The notes under the pieces were generated by a model that was not told the DNA's origin, made no database searches, and worked only from the letters and a program-made list of their open reading frames with translations. The position numbers and the translations under genes were made by a program. Positions 1-7,345 of a stretch of 14,292 nucleotides of DNA are shown here, in pieces. This stretch comes from JADHUC01 sp964617665 (GTDB lineage: Bacteria; Planctomycetota; Planctomycetia; Pirellulales; Pirellulaceae). The stretch covers positions 1 through 14,292 of the forward strand of contig CAZUAH010000353.1 in assembly GCA_964617665.1 (NCBI GenBank). Direction: 5' to 3'. The number at the start of each line of letters is the position of its first letter. The first letter of the stretch is position 1.

Positions 1-350
1 ATCTCGGCGATGACTTCCGGCTTGCGGAAAGCGGCACTGCTGGTCGAGACCTTGTCCGCCCCCGCCTCCAATACGGCCGCCGCCGATGCCACGTCCGAAA
101 TTCCTCCCCCCACAGTGAACGGGACGGTTGCCGCCTCTGCCACGCGTTTCACTACATCAAGCATGGTACCGCGACCTTCGACAGTGGCCGTGATGTCCAG
201 CAACGCCAGTTCATCCGCTCCCGCCTGGCAGTAAGCCTGAGCGCACTCGACGGGATCGCCCGCGTCGCGAATGTCGACGAAGTGAACGCCCTTGACCACG
301 CGACCGTTTTGCATATCAAGACACGGCATGATGCTGATTGGCTGAGTCAT
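1..350 (-). CDS. hisF: Imidazole glycerol phosphate synthase subunit HisF (5' part, cut by window edge)
   Basis: HisF is the cyclase half of the HisF-HisH complex. It turns PRFAR plus ammonia from HisH into imidazole glycerol phosphate and AICAR in cytoplasmic histidine biosynthesis. The visible 116 residues are the start of its beta/alpha barrel: CLDMQNGRVVKG at residues 10-21 holds the catalytic Asp (D12, equivalent to D11 of the Thermotoga enzyme), GDPVE follows at 31-35, LLDITAT at 50-56, and the phosphate-binding loop GGGIS at 81-85. Roughly half of a usual 250-residue HisF is present; the second catalytic Asp lies beyond the window. The ATG at 350 is preceded by an AGAAGGA ribosome binding site. 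No other his gene is visible, since the upstream neighbour is the cytochrome fusion gene. The family call is secure from the motifs. The Met after CLD, where Val is common, is a minor variation. Confidence 0.95.
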   Translation of the reverse strand, partial: MTQPISIMPCLDMQNGRVVKGVHFVDIRDAGDPVECAQAYCQAGADELALLDITATVEGRGTMLDVVKRVAEAATVPFTVGGGISDVASAAAVLEAGADKVSTSSAAFRKPEVIAE

Positions 351-737
351 TTTCCATTCCTTCTTCTCTTGTATCGAAAGGTCATACGAACTCGCAGCTT
401 ACGACTGTCGCTCGTCTGTATAGCGTGCCGGATATCGCTCGTCAACTCGCCGACATGAGATGGGTCGGTAGCGTCTGCGGCCGAGGAGGGCATTGCGGCA
501 GAAAGAAACCAACGGAGCAGATGTCTCATCACAAAGATTCACTCTCGCTTCCCGCCATGCAAGCATTTGGTGGAAACGAAAGCAAGATCGATACGACGCT
601 TGTCTGTAAACTCAAGTGTCCGTGCATAGACTCGGCAAACACGTGTTCGGGAGGGCGAGGCACCTGCCGAGCCGCGCGTCGGTGCCAGGAATCCGGCTCA
701 GCAGGAGTTTCGCCCTCTCGCTTCCGGGCACCTAAAC
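351..737. other. Non-coding gap between hisF and the cytochrome fusion gene
   Basis: No convincing gene is seen on either strand. Open frames here are short, lack ribosome binding sites and resemble no family. The right half holds the inverted-repeat element at 651-717. The hisF promoter should lie here, read leftwards, but I could not pick out convincing -35/-10 boxes. Confidence 0.6.
649..719. repeat. Imperfect inverted repeat, GGGAGGGCGAGG family, copy 1
   Basis: The left arm (651-673, beginning GAGGGCGAGGC) pairs with the right arm (695-717, ending TTCGCCCTC) at 19 of 23 positions around a 21-base loop, so RNA from either strand could fold into a long hairpin. A better-conserved relative lies at 12317-12384 in the same orientation. 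The edge sits 20 bases past the stop codon of the minus-strand cytochrome fusion gene, where it could end transcription or protect the mRNA 3' end. No U-run follows it. From memory, this repeat type is common in Pirellulales genomes and is often mis-called as protein; the copy number here cannot be judged from one window. Confidence 0.8.
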
Positions 738-3700
738 TCAGTCGGATTGCTCGACAACGATTCGGAAGCCTACGTTGTGGACGGGTTGCCATGGTGGGTA
801 GGCCAAGCGATGCGACGAGCGGCAGCGTTTTGGGCGGTCGTAGAACGAGCCACCCCGAACCACGCGTCTTTCCAGGTTGCCAGCCGCATCGACATCATTG
901 CGACCATCGTTGGCGTCGTAGGGATACGAACGATACGCCGAACGTGTCCACTCGGCGGCGTTGCCGTGAACGTCGTGCAGCCCCCAAGAGTTGCCTCGAT
1001 ACGACGCCACGTCGGCAGTGCAGATCGCCTGATCGTCGAACTGCATCAAGGCCGGGACAGGCTGTAACACGGCCACGCCTGCCGTCCCCTCATAGACGCA
1101 GGCCAACGAGCGATCGGCCATGTTCGCGGTGTGGGAGAAGTCGGCGGACGCCCGACCGTAGTGCAAGGCCGTCGTGGTTCCCGCGCGTGCCGCATATTCC
1201 CATTGCGCCTCGGTCGGCAGTGTGATCGTACGACGCGTCTTGTCCGAAAGCCGGCGGCAAAACTCCATCGCGTCATTCCAGGAAACACGTACGGCCGGCT
1301 GATTGGGATCGTCGAGTTGTATGCCAGGGCCGTCGCGGTCGATCTGGCGTTTGGTGAATACGCCTGACGAATGTTCCGGATGGAAACGGCGGAACTGGTC
1401 ATTCGTGATTTCAGTCCTGCTGATGCAGAAAGCACGTTCTATCTCGACGATCGAGGCAGGCCACTCGTCGGCGTCGCCTTCGCCGGTTGTGTCGCCCATC
1501 ACGAAACGTCCCGCAGGTACTCGGATCAGGTCGATCGTCAGGCCATCGTCCAGATCGAGCATCATCGTATCGGTCGATGGCGAATTAGGGCCGGCTCCCG
1601 TGTCCTTCAGTTGGTCAAGGAGATTTGATATCACGCGCCGCCGCACCTTTGGCGTCGGCGTCTTGCTCTCAGGGAAGATGGGCGAGATCGGCGTCGTGTT
1701 CAGCGAGACGGGGATGAATTCAGGATCCGTCTTTGGCCCTCCGGTTGCTTGTGCAAGCTCATATCGGCGTCGATCCACGCGGCCCGGAATCTCGGCGACG
1801 TCGCCCCAAGTTCCGTGGCACGGACCGTTCAGGTCAATCCACGTGACGATCCGATCCCAGGCTTCCTCGTCCAACGAAACGCCGTGATGGCCTTTCTTCA
1901 ATATCTGAATAAGTTCGCTCGTATCCGCGTGGTATTCGCCCGGGAGCAGCAGATGAGCCCCATCTTCGACGTTCACTCGACGAATGTAAGGAATCAGCGC
2001 CTCGTAAGCTGGCGTGTAATGCGTTCTTAGCTTGCCGTAGGGATGCGGCATGCCGTCGCAGGGTTGGAAACGTTCCGGAAACTTGCTGGGAATCGACGGA
2101 TCGATTCGGCCGGCGCCCAGCTTGGTGAGTGGAAGGCCCGCGTAGTCTCCCACAAGTCGTTCGTTTCGGAGATCGGCCACTACTTGTCCATCTTCGCGCC
2201 GCTGACCGTTGTGACAGCCGACGCAGTGCTTATCCAACACGGGCTGGACATCGCGAGCGAAATCGAATCCGCGAGCTGGTCCGTACCACGGATCGATTTC
2301 AGATACCTTGCTGGTGGCCGCGATGTCGTTCCGCACGATGGGCGAGTCGCTGGGTGTTTCGTGGCAACCGACGCACGAGGCCGTTTCGCCGGGCATGGCT
2401 GTGTACCAGCTTCGCATTAGTTGAACGGCCTTGTGCTCTCCGTCCAACGCCTGCAACGTAATGGGCGTGTTGGCAGGCACACGGAATTTGGCCGAGCCGT
2501 CTTCGTAGACCGGGACCGTGCCGAGAATCCGCATGACCTCCCACGGTCCACCACGGCCGATCTTGTCCGGGCCAGCCATTCCAGGGAATCCAAAGTGATA
2601 GGCCGCAACCCGCAGTTTCTTGATTGTGCCGCGTGGGACGCCCTTCAGGCCCGGGCCTTTGTAGATGTCGTGCAGCACCACAACCGCGTCGTCCCGAGAT
2701 GGGTCCGTGCGGTCAGGCACGACTCGCGGCATCGGTCGCGTCTTGATGGGCAGCGGTTCGTAGAAATCGCACGCGGGGTCGGTCAACACTGGCGTGATGT
2801 TGTCGAACACGTCGACCAGGTAGATTCCCCACGGCTGTTTGGGCCCGGGCTGCATTGCGGTCAGGATGTACTTCTCGTTCAAGGCGTGCGGATGGAGGAA
2901 CTGAAGCTTTGCCTTCTGCGTGAGGCAATCCAGCGCGACAGGCACAATCGGCTCGCCACGATGCGAAATGCGGTGTACGACCCCGCTTTCCCCACTCCAA
3001 CCCTTCGAAATGTCCAGCACGGCCAATTCGCCCATCCGGTTATGTCCGTGATAGCCAGCCAAGACTGCAACGATCTTGGTCGGCGAACCTGGCACGGCCC
3101 GCGGGAAGAAGAGGCTGTTGGGATAGTACGAGTTGCTGCCATAAACGGCCCGTTGGCTTGTCCCGTCCGGATTCATCACCATCAGCGGACGCACGTAGGC
3201 GTGCAGGATGCCGGTATAGTCCCATCGGCTGTAGATCACTTGGCCGTTCGGCAGCACGGAAGGATGCAGATCCAAATCCTGGTCGTAGCAAACCTGACGC
3301 ACGTTCGAACCGTCAATATCCATCGTGTACAGGCAACACGCCCGCTCGCGACCGTGCCAGCAAGGCACGCCCGTGAAGGACGCCGTCGAGGAATAGACGA
3401 TGCGGCCGTCCGGCAGGTAGCACGGATCGAAGTTATCTACGTCCGTAACCTCGCGCGATACCTGACGCAACCCGTTGCTATTTATTTCGATCTCGTGAAT
3501 TTGCCACGTGTTGCCGATCGGCATCGTGAAGAGCAAACGATCGGCGTCGAAGTGCAAATCCATTTCCCCGACGTACGTGCCGCCGCGTGGGCGGTACAGC
3601 GTGGCGAGTTGGCCGTCAGGACGAACGGGTGAAAGCACAGCAAGCTCGTTGTCATAGCCGGTCCGCTTCAGGCAGGTGTTGCATTGATGGTTGGTCGGCA

Positions 3701-4220
3701 GGCCGAGTTGCCCTTTCTTGCGTTTCAGGACGAGCAATCGCTCGAAATCGAGCAGCGGGTTGGCCAACAGGGCGTCGTCGCGAAGCTTGCGAAATTGCTT
3801 TTCCACAGCAGGCGACCTGTCGCCCCGTACTTTCCAGAGAGCTTGCCAGCGTCGAAGGAACTCCGGACCATCCGGGTAGGCGTCGCCGAATGTGGTGATC
3901 AGATCCTCGATCGCCAAACGCAACGATTCCAATCGATATGGAAGCCGCTGTTTCTCGGCTGCAACTTTCGGATCGTATTGCGGTGGCCTCTCGATCGGCC
4001 GCGTTCGGGCGGGCGGAGCCGTTCGGACTGGCGGGACGTGGATGGACGGAGTAATGGGGCCGACCAACTCCCCTCGCTTCTTGGCCTTTGGCGCGGCGGC
4101 AAATGCAGTGGAATCGAGCCCGAATTGAGTCACGACCACAACGCATGCGATGGCGGCCGCGGTGAAACGTGAAAGCGGCCCGTGGGTCGAACATCTATCG
4201 GTGACGTGAGTAGCTCTCAC
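738..4220 (-). CDS. Exported HzsA-like multidomain c-type cytochrome with C-terminal FGE/SUMF1-like domain
   Basis: This is a 1160-residue exported protein. Domains in order: a signal peptide (about 1-41, hydrophobic stretch then AFA/AAP); a linker rich in Pro and Arg; a Cys pair CNTC at 180-183; a TolB-like beta-propeller (about 200-480, repeats such as YLPDGRIVYSS, LYTMDIDGSN and MVMNPDGTS); a region resembling the hydrazine synthase alpha family ending MRSWYTAMPGETASCVGCHE (first CxxCH at 616-620); a cytochrome c segment with DVQPVLDKHCVGCHNG (second CxxCH at 666-670); and an FGE-sulfatase-like domain (about 898-1158) with VPAGRFVMGD, LPTEAQWEYAARAG, GNAAEWT and RGGSFYD...GFRIV. Two covalent haems in the periplasm or paryphoplasm are expected. 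The substrate is unknown, and true hydrazine synthesis is unlikely because no partner subunits are present. GTG at 4220 is preferred over TTG at 4235 because GAGG (4230-4233) lies 9 bases upstream. Planctomycetes carry many such HzsA-related proteins. Confidence 0.85.
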   Translation of the reverse strand: MRATHVTDRCSTHGPLSRFTAAAIACVVVVTQFGLDSTAFAAAPKAKKRGELVGPITPSIHVPPVRTAPPARTRPIERPPQYDPKVAAEKQRLPYRLESLRLAIEDLITTFGDAYPDGPEFLRRWQALWKVRGDRSPAVEKQFRKLRDDALLANPLLDFERLLVLKRKKGQLGLPTNHQCNTCLKRTGYDNELAVLSPVRPDGQLATLYRPRGGTYVGEMDLHFDADRLLFTMPIGNTWQIHEIEINSNGLRQVSREVTDVDNFDPCYLPDGRIVYSSTASFTGVPCWHGRERACCLYTMDIDGSNVRQVCYDQDLDLHPSVLPNGQVIYSRWDYTGILHAYVRPLMVMNPDGTSQRAVYGSNSYYPNSLFFPRAVPGSPTKIVAVLAGYHGHNRMGELAVLDISKGWSGESGVVHRISHRGEPIVPVALDCLTQKAKLQFLHPHALNEKYILTAMQPGPKQPWGIYLVDVFDNITPVLTDPACDFYEPLPIKTRPMPRVVPDRTDPSRDDAVVVLHDIYKGPGLKGVPRGTIKKLRVAAYHFGFPGMAGPDKIGRGGPWEVMRILGTVPVYEDGSAKFRVPANTPITLQALDGEHKAVQLMRSWYTAMPGETASCVGCHETPSDSPIVRNDIAATSKVSEIDPWYGPARGFDFARDVQPVLDKHCVGCHNGQRREDGQVVADLRNERLVGDYAGLPLTKLGAGRIDPSIPSKFPERFQPCDGMPHPYGKLRTHYTPAYEALIPYIRRVNVEDGAHLLLPGEYHADTSELIQILKKGHHGVSLDEEAWDRIVTWIDLNGPCHGTWGDVAEIPGRVDRRRYELAQATGGPKTDPEFIPVSLNTTPISPIFPESKTPTPKVRRRVISNLLDQLKDTGAGPNSPSTDTMMLDLDDGLTIDLIRVPAGRFVMGDTTGEGDADEWPASIVEIERAFCISRTEITNDQFRRFHPEHSSGVFTKRQIDRDGPGIQLDDPNQPAVRVSWNDAMEFCRRLSDKTRRTITLPTEAQWEYAARAGTTTALHYGRASADFSHTANMADRSLACVYEGTAGVAVLQPVPALMQFDDQAICTADVASYRGNSWGLHDVHGNAAEWTRSAYRSYPYDANDGRNDVDAAGNLERRVVRGGSFYDRPKRCRSSHRLAYPPWQPVHNVGFRIVVEQSD

Positions 4221-4283
4221 AGTATGTAACCTCAAATCATTAGGTATTCTTCATCGGGAAATATGGCTGTCTTGTACACAACC

Positions 4284-4313
4284 AGTATAGCAACTGTTCC
4301 CTTGCCCTATAAA
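4284..4313 (-). promoter_or_regulatory. Possible sigma70-type promoter for the cytochrome fusion gene
   Basis: Read on the minus strand, TTTATA (4308-4313) and TATACT (4284-4289) are separated by 18 bases and would start transcription about 55-60 bases ahead of the GTG at 4220. The match is reasonable, but the call is by eye only. It would make the cytochrome gene independent of the transporter gene that ends at 4355. Confidence 0.35.
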
Positions 4314-4354
4314 CCAGTGCGTCGTGCGCCACACGGAAATGCTCATCGACGACG

Positions 4355-5335
4355 TCACGAAGACTGCACGACCGGCTCTTTCTTCCTGCGAGGATGTTGA
4401 AAAAACGCGATCCCGGTGATTGTCAGCGCGATACCGCCTAGCAGCCACAGGTTGTACGACTCGTGGAAGAGGAGAATGCCCGCCGTTGCCCCAAGAGCGA
4501 CCTGCGAAGCGCTCAATACGTTGGCGTGCACCAGGGTCGTCAGTTGCAGTCCTTTGGTGATCAGCGCAAAGGCGATCAAATTAAACACGCCAGAGGCAAC
4601 CATCCACGCAAGCGTGTACGGTTCGGTAGCCAGCATCTTCGTCGGCCCCAGCCGCACCAAGCTCAGCGTACCGAGTGATATTACCCCCATTCCGGTCACA
4701 ACAACAACCGTCACCGCGACCGGCACATTCGATTTCGCGGCATAGCGGATCGCGGCGCTCAGACTCGCGAACATGATGCCTCCAACACAGGCAGCGCCGA
4801 TAGCCAACAAAACGACGAATGTGCCGGAAGCAGCAGACGTTGTCCCCGGGGAATCGGCGTGTCCTGTTGCCCCGACGCTTAGCAGCACGATCGAACCGAT
4901 TACCATACCTACGGCCACAATCGAACGTATTGGGAGCCACTCGTAGAAAAGGACGATGCCAATCACGGCGCTGCCGGTCAGACTCATGCCCAATGCCAGC
5001 GGCAGGCTAATGGCCAGTCCGATGACGCCGTAGGCCCATTGTATGCCCAAGTTGCCGGCCAACTGCACACCCAGTCCGGCAAGGGCTAAAACGAGCAGGG
5101 CTCTCGGTGGAAACGAAAAACGTCGACCAAGACAGACTTGCCACAGGAGCCAGGGCCCTACGACTGCGACCGCCACGGTTTCCTTGATGCAAATCACCCA
5201 AGCTGAAAGAACTTCTAGCTCGGCCAACTGACGCAGGCAGATGTTCGCGGCGGTGTAGCACAGTGCGGACAGCAAGCAGCAGGCCGTGCCCAGCCAGGGC
5301 AAGCGCGTCGATGTCAAGTCGGTGGTGGTTTTCAC
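4355..5335 (-). CDS. EamA/DMT-superfamily inner-membrane transporter
   Basis: The product is a 326-residue, almost wholly hydrophobic protein with about ten membrane segments, as in the drug/metabolite transporter superfamily. It shows the internal duplication typical of two EamA units: the first ends FYEWLPIRSIVAVGMVIGSI and the second FHESYNLWLLGGIALTITGI, each with the conserved Glu after the aromatic residue. The short tail HPRRKKEPVVQSS is basic. Family members export or import small metabolites; the substrate cannot be read from sequence. The GTG at 5335 has no clear ribosome binding site but lies only 19 bases after the stop of the URO-D-like gene, so it may be translated by coupling from the same transcript. 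The family call is firm, the specificity open. Confidence 0.88.
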   Translation of the reverse strand: MKTTTDLTSTRLPWLGTACCLLSALCYTAANICLRQLAELEVLSAWVICIKETVAVAVVGPWLLWQVCLGRRFSFPPRALLVLALAGLGVQLAGNLGIQWAYGVIGLAISLPLALGMSLTGSAVIGIVLFYEWLPIRSIVAVGMVIGSIVLLSVGATGHADSPGTTSAASGTFVVLLAIGAACVGGIMFASLSAAIRYAAKSNVPVAVTVVVVTGMGVISLGTLSLVRLGPTKMLATEPYTLAWMVASGVFNLIAFALITKGLQLTTLVHANVLSASQVALGATAGILLFHESYNLWLLGGIALTITGIAFFQHPRRKKEPVVQSS

Positions 5336-5354
5336 GCGGGCTATTCTAGACGTA

Positions 5355-6443
5355 CTACATCCCCAAGATTGGTCTCAGGGTGTCTATCTCTTTCTTGTCT
5401 TGCGGCATGATGTGAAGGTAGAGCCCGCGCGGATCCAATGAGTCCAGCACAAGACGCAATTCGTCTTCCGTCAGCGATCCTCGAATCAGTAACGGGCGAT
5501 CTGCATCCTGCACCATCCTGTAGTATTCAATCATGCCCTTGACTGGAATATTGAACGATTCAATGTTGATCTCAAAACATCGCAGCTCTTCGATCTCCAG
5601 GAAGGCGTCCAACATGAACATGGACGTCGAGTGGAGATGCATGAAGTTGCATTCGAACTGTTTGGCGATCATGCGGTCCACCGGTTGCACGAGGCTTCGA
5701 TAGAGATCTGGCGAAAAGACCGCAGTCGCATCCTCCTGCATTCGGATAATGGGACCTGGAGCCCAGACCTGATACTGGGCGTCGAAATACCCATCGCAGT
5801 ACAAAGGTAGTCGCTTCCAGGTTTCTTGGAAAAACTCCGCAAAGACGTGCCCCAAATGCATAAGCAGTTCGGCGGACCTTTCCGGCTCGTCAACCAAATC
5901 CATGATGCTCTCGTTGTGACCGCGGAGCACGGCGTGCAGATCCGTGGGCCCAAGTTCGGCCCCGTGGCTAAGCGGATAGCGTCCGTCGGCTCGCTTGACT
6001 AGCGCATCGGCAAAGTCGATACATGCCTTGAACCAAGGGCTGTTGTGATCAAGGTGTTTCGCAAGAGACTCTTCCCACGAGAGCTTCTGCTCGTCGCCCA
6101 TCACATTGTCAGGCAGCACGCGGATCTCGCACCCAAGGATGGCTGGTAGAAAACAAGGGAACGCCACTTGAATCGGACATGCCCCGCGGAGCATGTCGTC
6201 TCCAACCTGTTCGCCTTCCCTGAGCAACTCTTCGTAATCGTCCAGCCACTCATCCGGTACGAGCATGCCTGGCGTGATGACGTCGCCAACCTTCCACGAC
6301 TTGCAGGCGGAAAAGTACTCGAGCGGGTACCATCCGACAAACGAAAAACCGACCAGGGGACGGTCAACAGGTTCCCTGTTCCAGAACGCCCTGTATCTTT
6401 CGACTTTCGCTGGATCGTTACCAAATGGGTAGGTTGATGTCAT
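5355..6443 (-). CDS. Uroporphyrinogen decarboxylase (URO-D)-like protein
   Basis: The 362-residue product resembles the URO-D/methyltransferase-like barrel family rather than HemE itself. The N-terminus DPAKVERYRAFWNREPVDRP is typical of the non-haem branch. The FMHLHSTSMFMLDAFLEIEE and FEINIESFNIP segments near 265-300 match the conserved C-terminal barrel strands with the His-x-His-Ser/Thr motif. GPTDLHAVLRG near 185 is another family landmark. Relatives include corrinoid-dependent methyltransferases and uncharacterised proteins of sugar or methylated-compound catabolism; no corrinoid-binding partner is encoded nearby. I chose ATG at 6443, where similarity begins; the frame stays open to a GTG at 6497, which would add 18 unlike residues. 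The ribosome binding site is weak. It lies 71 bases downstream of the DUF5343-like gene and 19 bases upstream of the transporter. The family is likely; the reaction is unknown. Confidence 0.8.
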   Translation of the reverse strand: MTSTYPFGNDPAKVERYRAFWNREPVDRPLVGFSFVGWYPLEYFSACKSWKVGDVITPGMLVPDEWLDDYEELLREGEQVGDDMLRGACPIQVAFPCFLPAILGCEIRVLPDNVMGDEQKLSWEESLAKHLDHNSPWFKACIDFADALVKRADGRYPLSHGAELGPTDLHAVLRGHNESIMDLVDEPERSAELLMHLGHVFAEFFQETWKRLPLYCDGYFDAQYQVWAPGPIIRMQEDATAVFSPDLYRSLVQPVDRMIAKQFECNFMHLHSTSMFMLDAFLEIEELRCFEINIESFNIPVKGMIEYYRMVQDADRPLLIRGSLTEDELRLVLDSLDPRGLYLHIMPQDKKEIDTLRPILGM

Positions 6444-6514
6444 TCGCCAAGCTCGCTCGTGCTTCGGGCCGCTGTTGAATCGCGACCCTCGTATCACTTG
6501 ATGTGTGGAATCAG

Positions 6515-7345
6515 TTAACGCTGCATCCCCTCGGCCATCGACTGCAGCAGGCGTGCAAGTTCCGCGATGTATCTAGGCCTCTCCGGACCATCGAAGTAGA
6601 CACGTGCCCACACGGTCTTTCCGTTGTCGTCCGATCCAACCGGCACCCGGATGCAGTCGTCGCCATGAGTATCTTCGCGTATCGGGCGGTCGTCCAGCAA
6701 ACCGCGGAGGAGGTCGCGTATCTCGTCGGAATCCGAAAGCCGCCTCTCGATCATCTGGCCTTCCTGCAAGTCGTCCTGACTGACCGCTGAGTCATTCTGC
6801 TCGAGCGACGTGCCTTCCCTCGCCAGACTCCTCGGTCGTTCGTCGGTTGCCGACTCGGCAGGATCTCGAAGCCACTGCCCGTCGACCAACAACTCGTGAA
6901 GAGACCGGAGGCAGTAGAAGGCGTTCTTACATCCCCCATTCTTAAGACGATGGACGTCAAACCGCCCCTTGCCCGCAACGCGGTCTCTGAATTCCTTTCG
7001 GCTCAGCGTGTCTCGCCCCAACCAGGCCAAGCTACTGGGGCTGCCCAACCCCTCTTTACCATATGCGTTGATCGCCGACGCAACAACATGCTCGATGAAC
7101 TTCGTCCTGTTGCCGCGATACGCGAACGTCGTCTCGCTCGGACGATCCGACTCGTCCAACAATCCAAGGAACTGTAGCAACGACCAAGTCTGGTTCGGTT
7201 GACTGATCCCTTGGTCTCCCAGCCAATCTGGTGAGAACGCTTGACTGGGCTTTCCTTGCCAAAGCAACTCCAAGGCTTTCTTGACATTGCGGGGATTGAC
7301 CTGGGGTAACTCGACAGACCTGTTGGCTTTCTTCCTAATCACCAA
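6515..7345 (-). CDS. DUF5343-like protein of unknown function
   Basis: The product is a 276-residue soluble protein. Residues of about 17-150 have the pattern I associate with DUF5343: a first helical part (NPRNVKKALELLW), then LLQFLGLLDESDRPSETT, then a helix with FIEHVVASAINAYG. This looks like a winged-helix-type module. A polar, probably disordered stretch follows (about 165-225), then a short C-terminal beta-rich segment (IRVPVGSDDNGKTVWARVYF) ending in a helix. The start is TTG at 7345, with AGGAG seven bases upstream; an adjacent GTG at 7342 is equally possible. DUF5343 proteins are often found near defence or mobile genes, but no such neighbours are seen here. It is the first gene of the leftward run and faces the motif cluster at 7379-7595. 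The family call is by pattern memory only. Confidence 0.6.
   Translation of the reverse strand: MVIRKKANRSVELPQVNPRNVKKALELLWQGKPSQAFSPDWLGDQGISQPNQTWSLLQFLGLLDESDRPSETTFAYRGNRTKFIEHVVASAINAYGKEGLGSPSSLAWLGRDTLSRKEFRDRVAGKGRFDVHRLKNGGCKNAFYCLRSLHELLVDGQWLRDPAESATDERPRSLAREGTSLEQNDSAVSQDDLQEGQMIERRLSDSDEIRDLLRGLLDDRPIREDTHGDDCIRVPVGSDDNGKTVWARVYFDGPERPRYIAELARLLQSMAEGMQR

Noticed and set aside
347..532. A 61-codon minus-strand frame whose stop overlaps the hisF ATG in an ATGA arrangement
   Set aside because: The overlap looks like translational coupling, but the frame has no ribosome binding site, no recognisable family and a composition like shifted-frame noise.
338..1225. A 295-codon plus-strand frame running across the repeat and the end of the cytochrome gene
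   Set aside because: It is antisense to the FGE-like domain, its protein is Arg-rich shadow sequence, and it includes the translated repeat (GGRGTCRA...GSAGVSPS).
2421..3632. A 403-codon plus-strand frame
   Set aside because: It is fully antisense to the propeller part of the cytochrome gene, whose frame carries clear domain motifs; long antisense frames are expected in GC-rich DNA.
738..4220. Genuine hydrazine synthase alpha subunit (anammox)
   Set aside because: No beta or gamma subunit genes nearby, an added FGE-like domain, and the Tyr expected four residues after the haem His is absent in both CxxCH motifs.
5355..6443. HemE, the haem-pathway uroporphyrinogen decarboxylase
   Set aside because: The N-terminus and barrel motifs fit the wider URO-D-like branch, and the usual HemE N-terminal substrate-binding motif with paired Arg is not seen.
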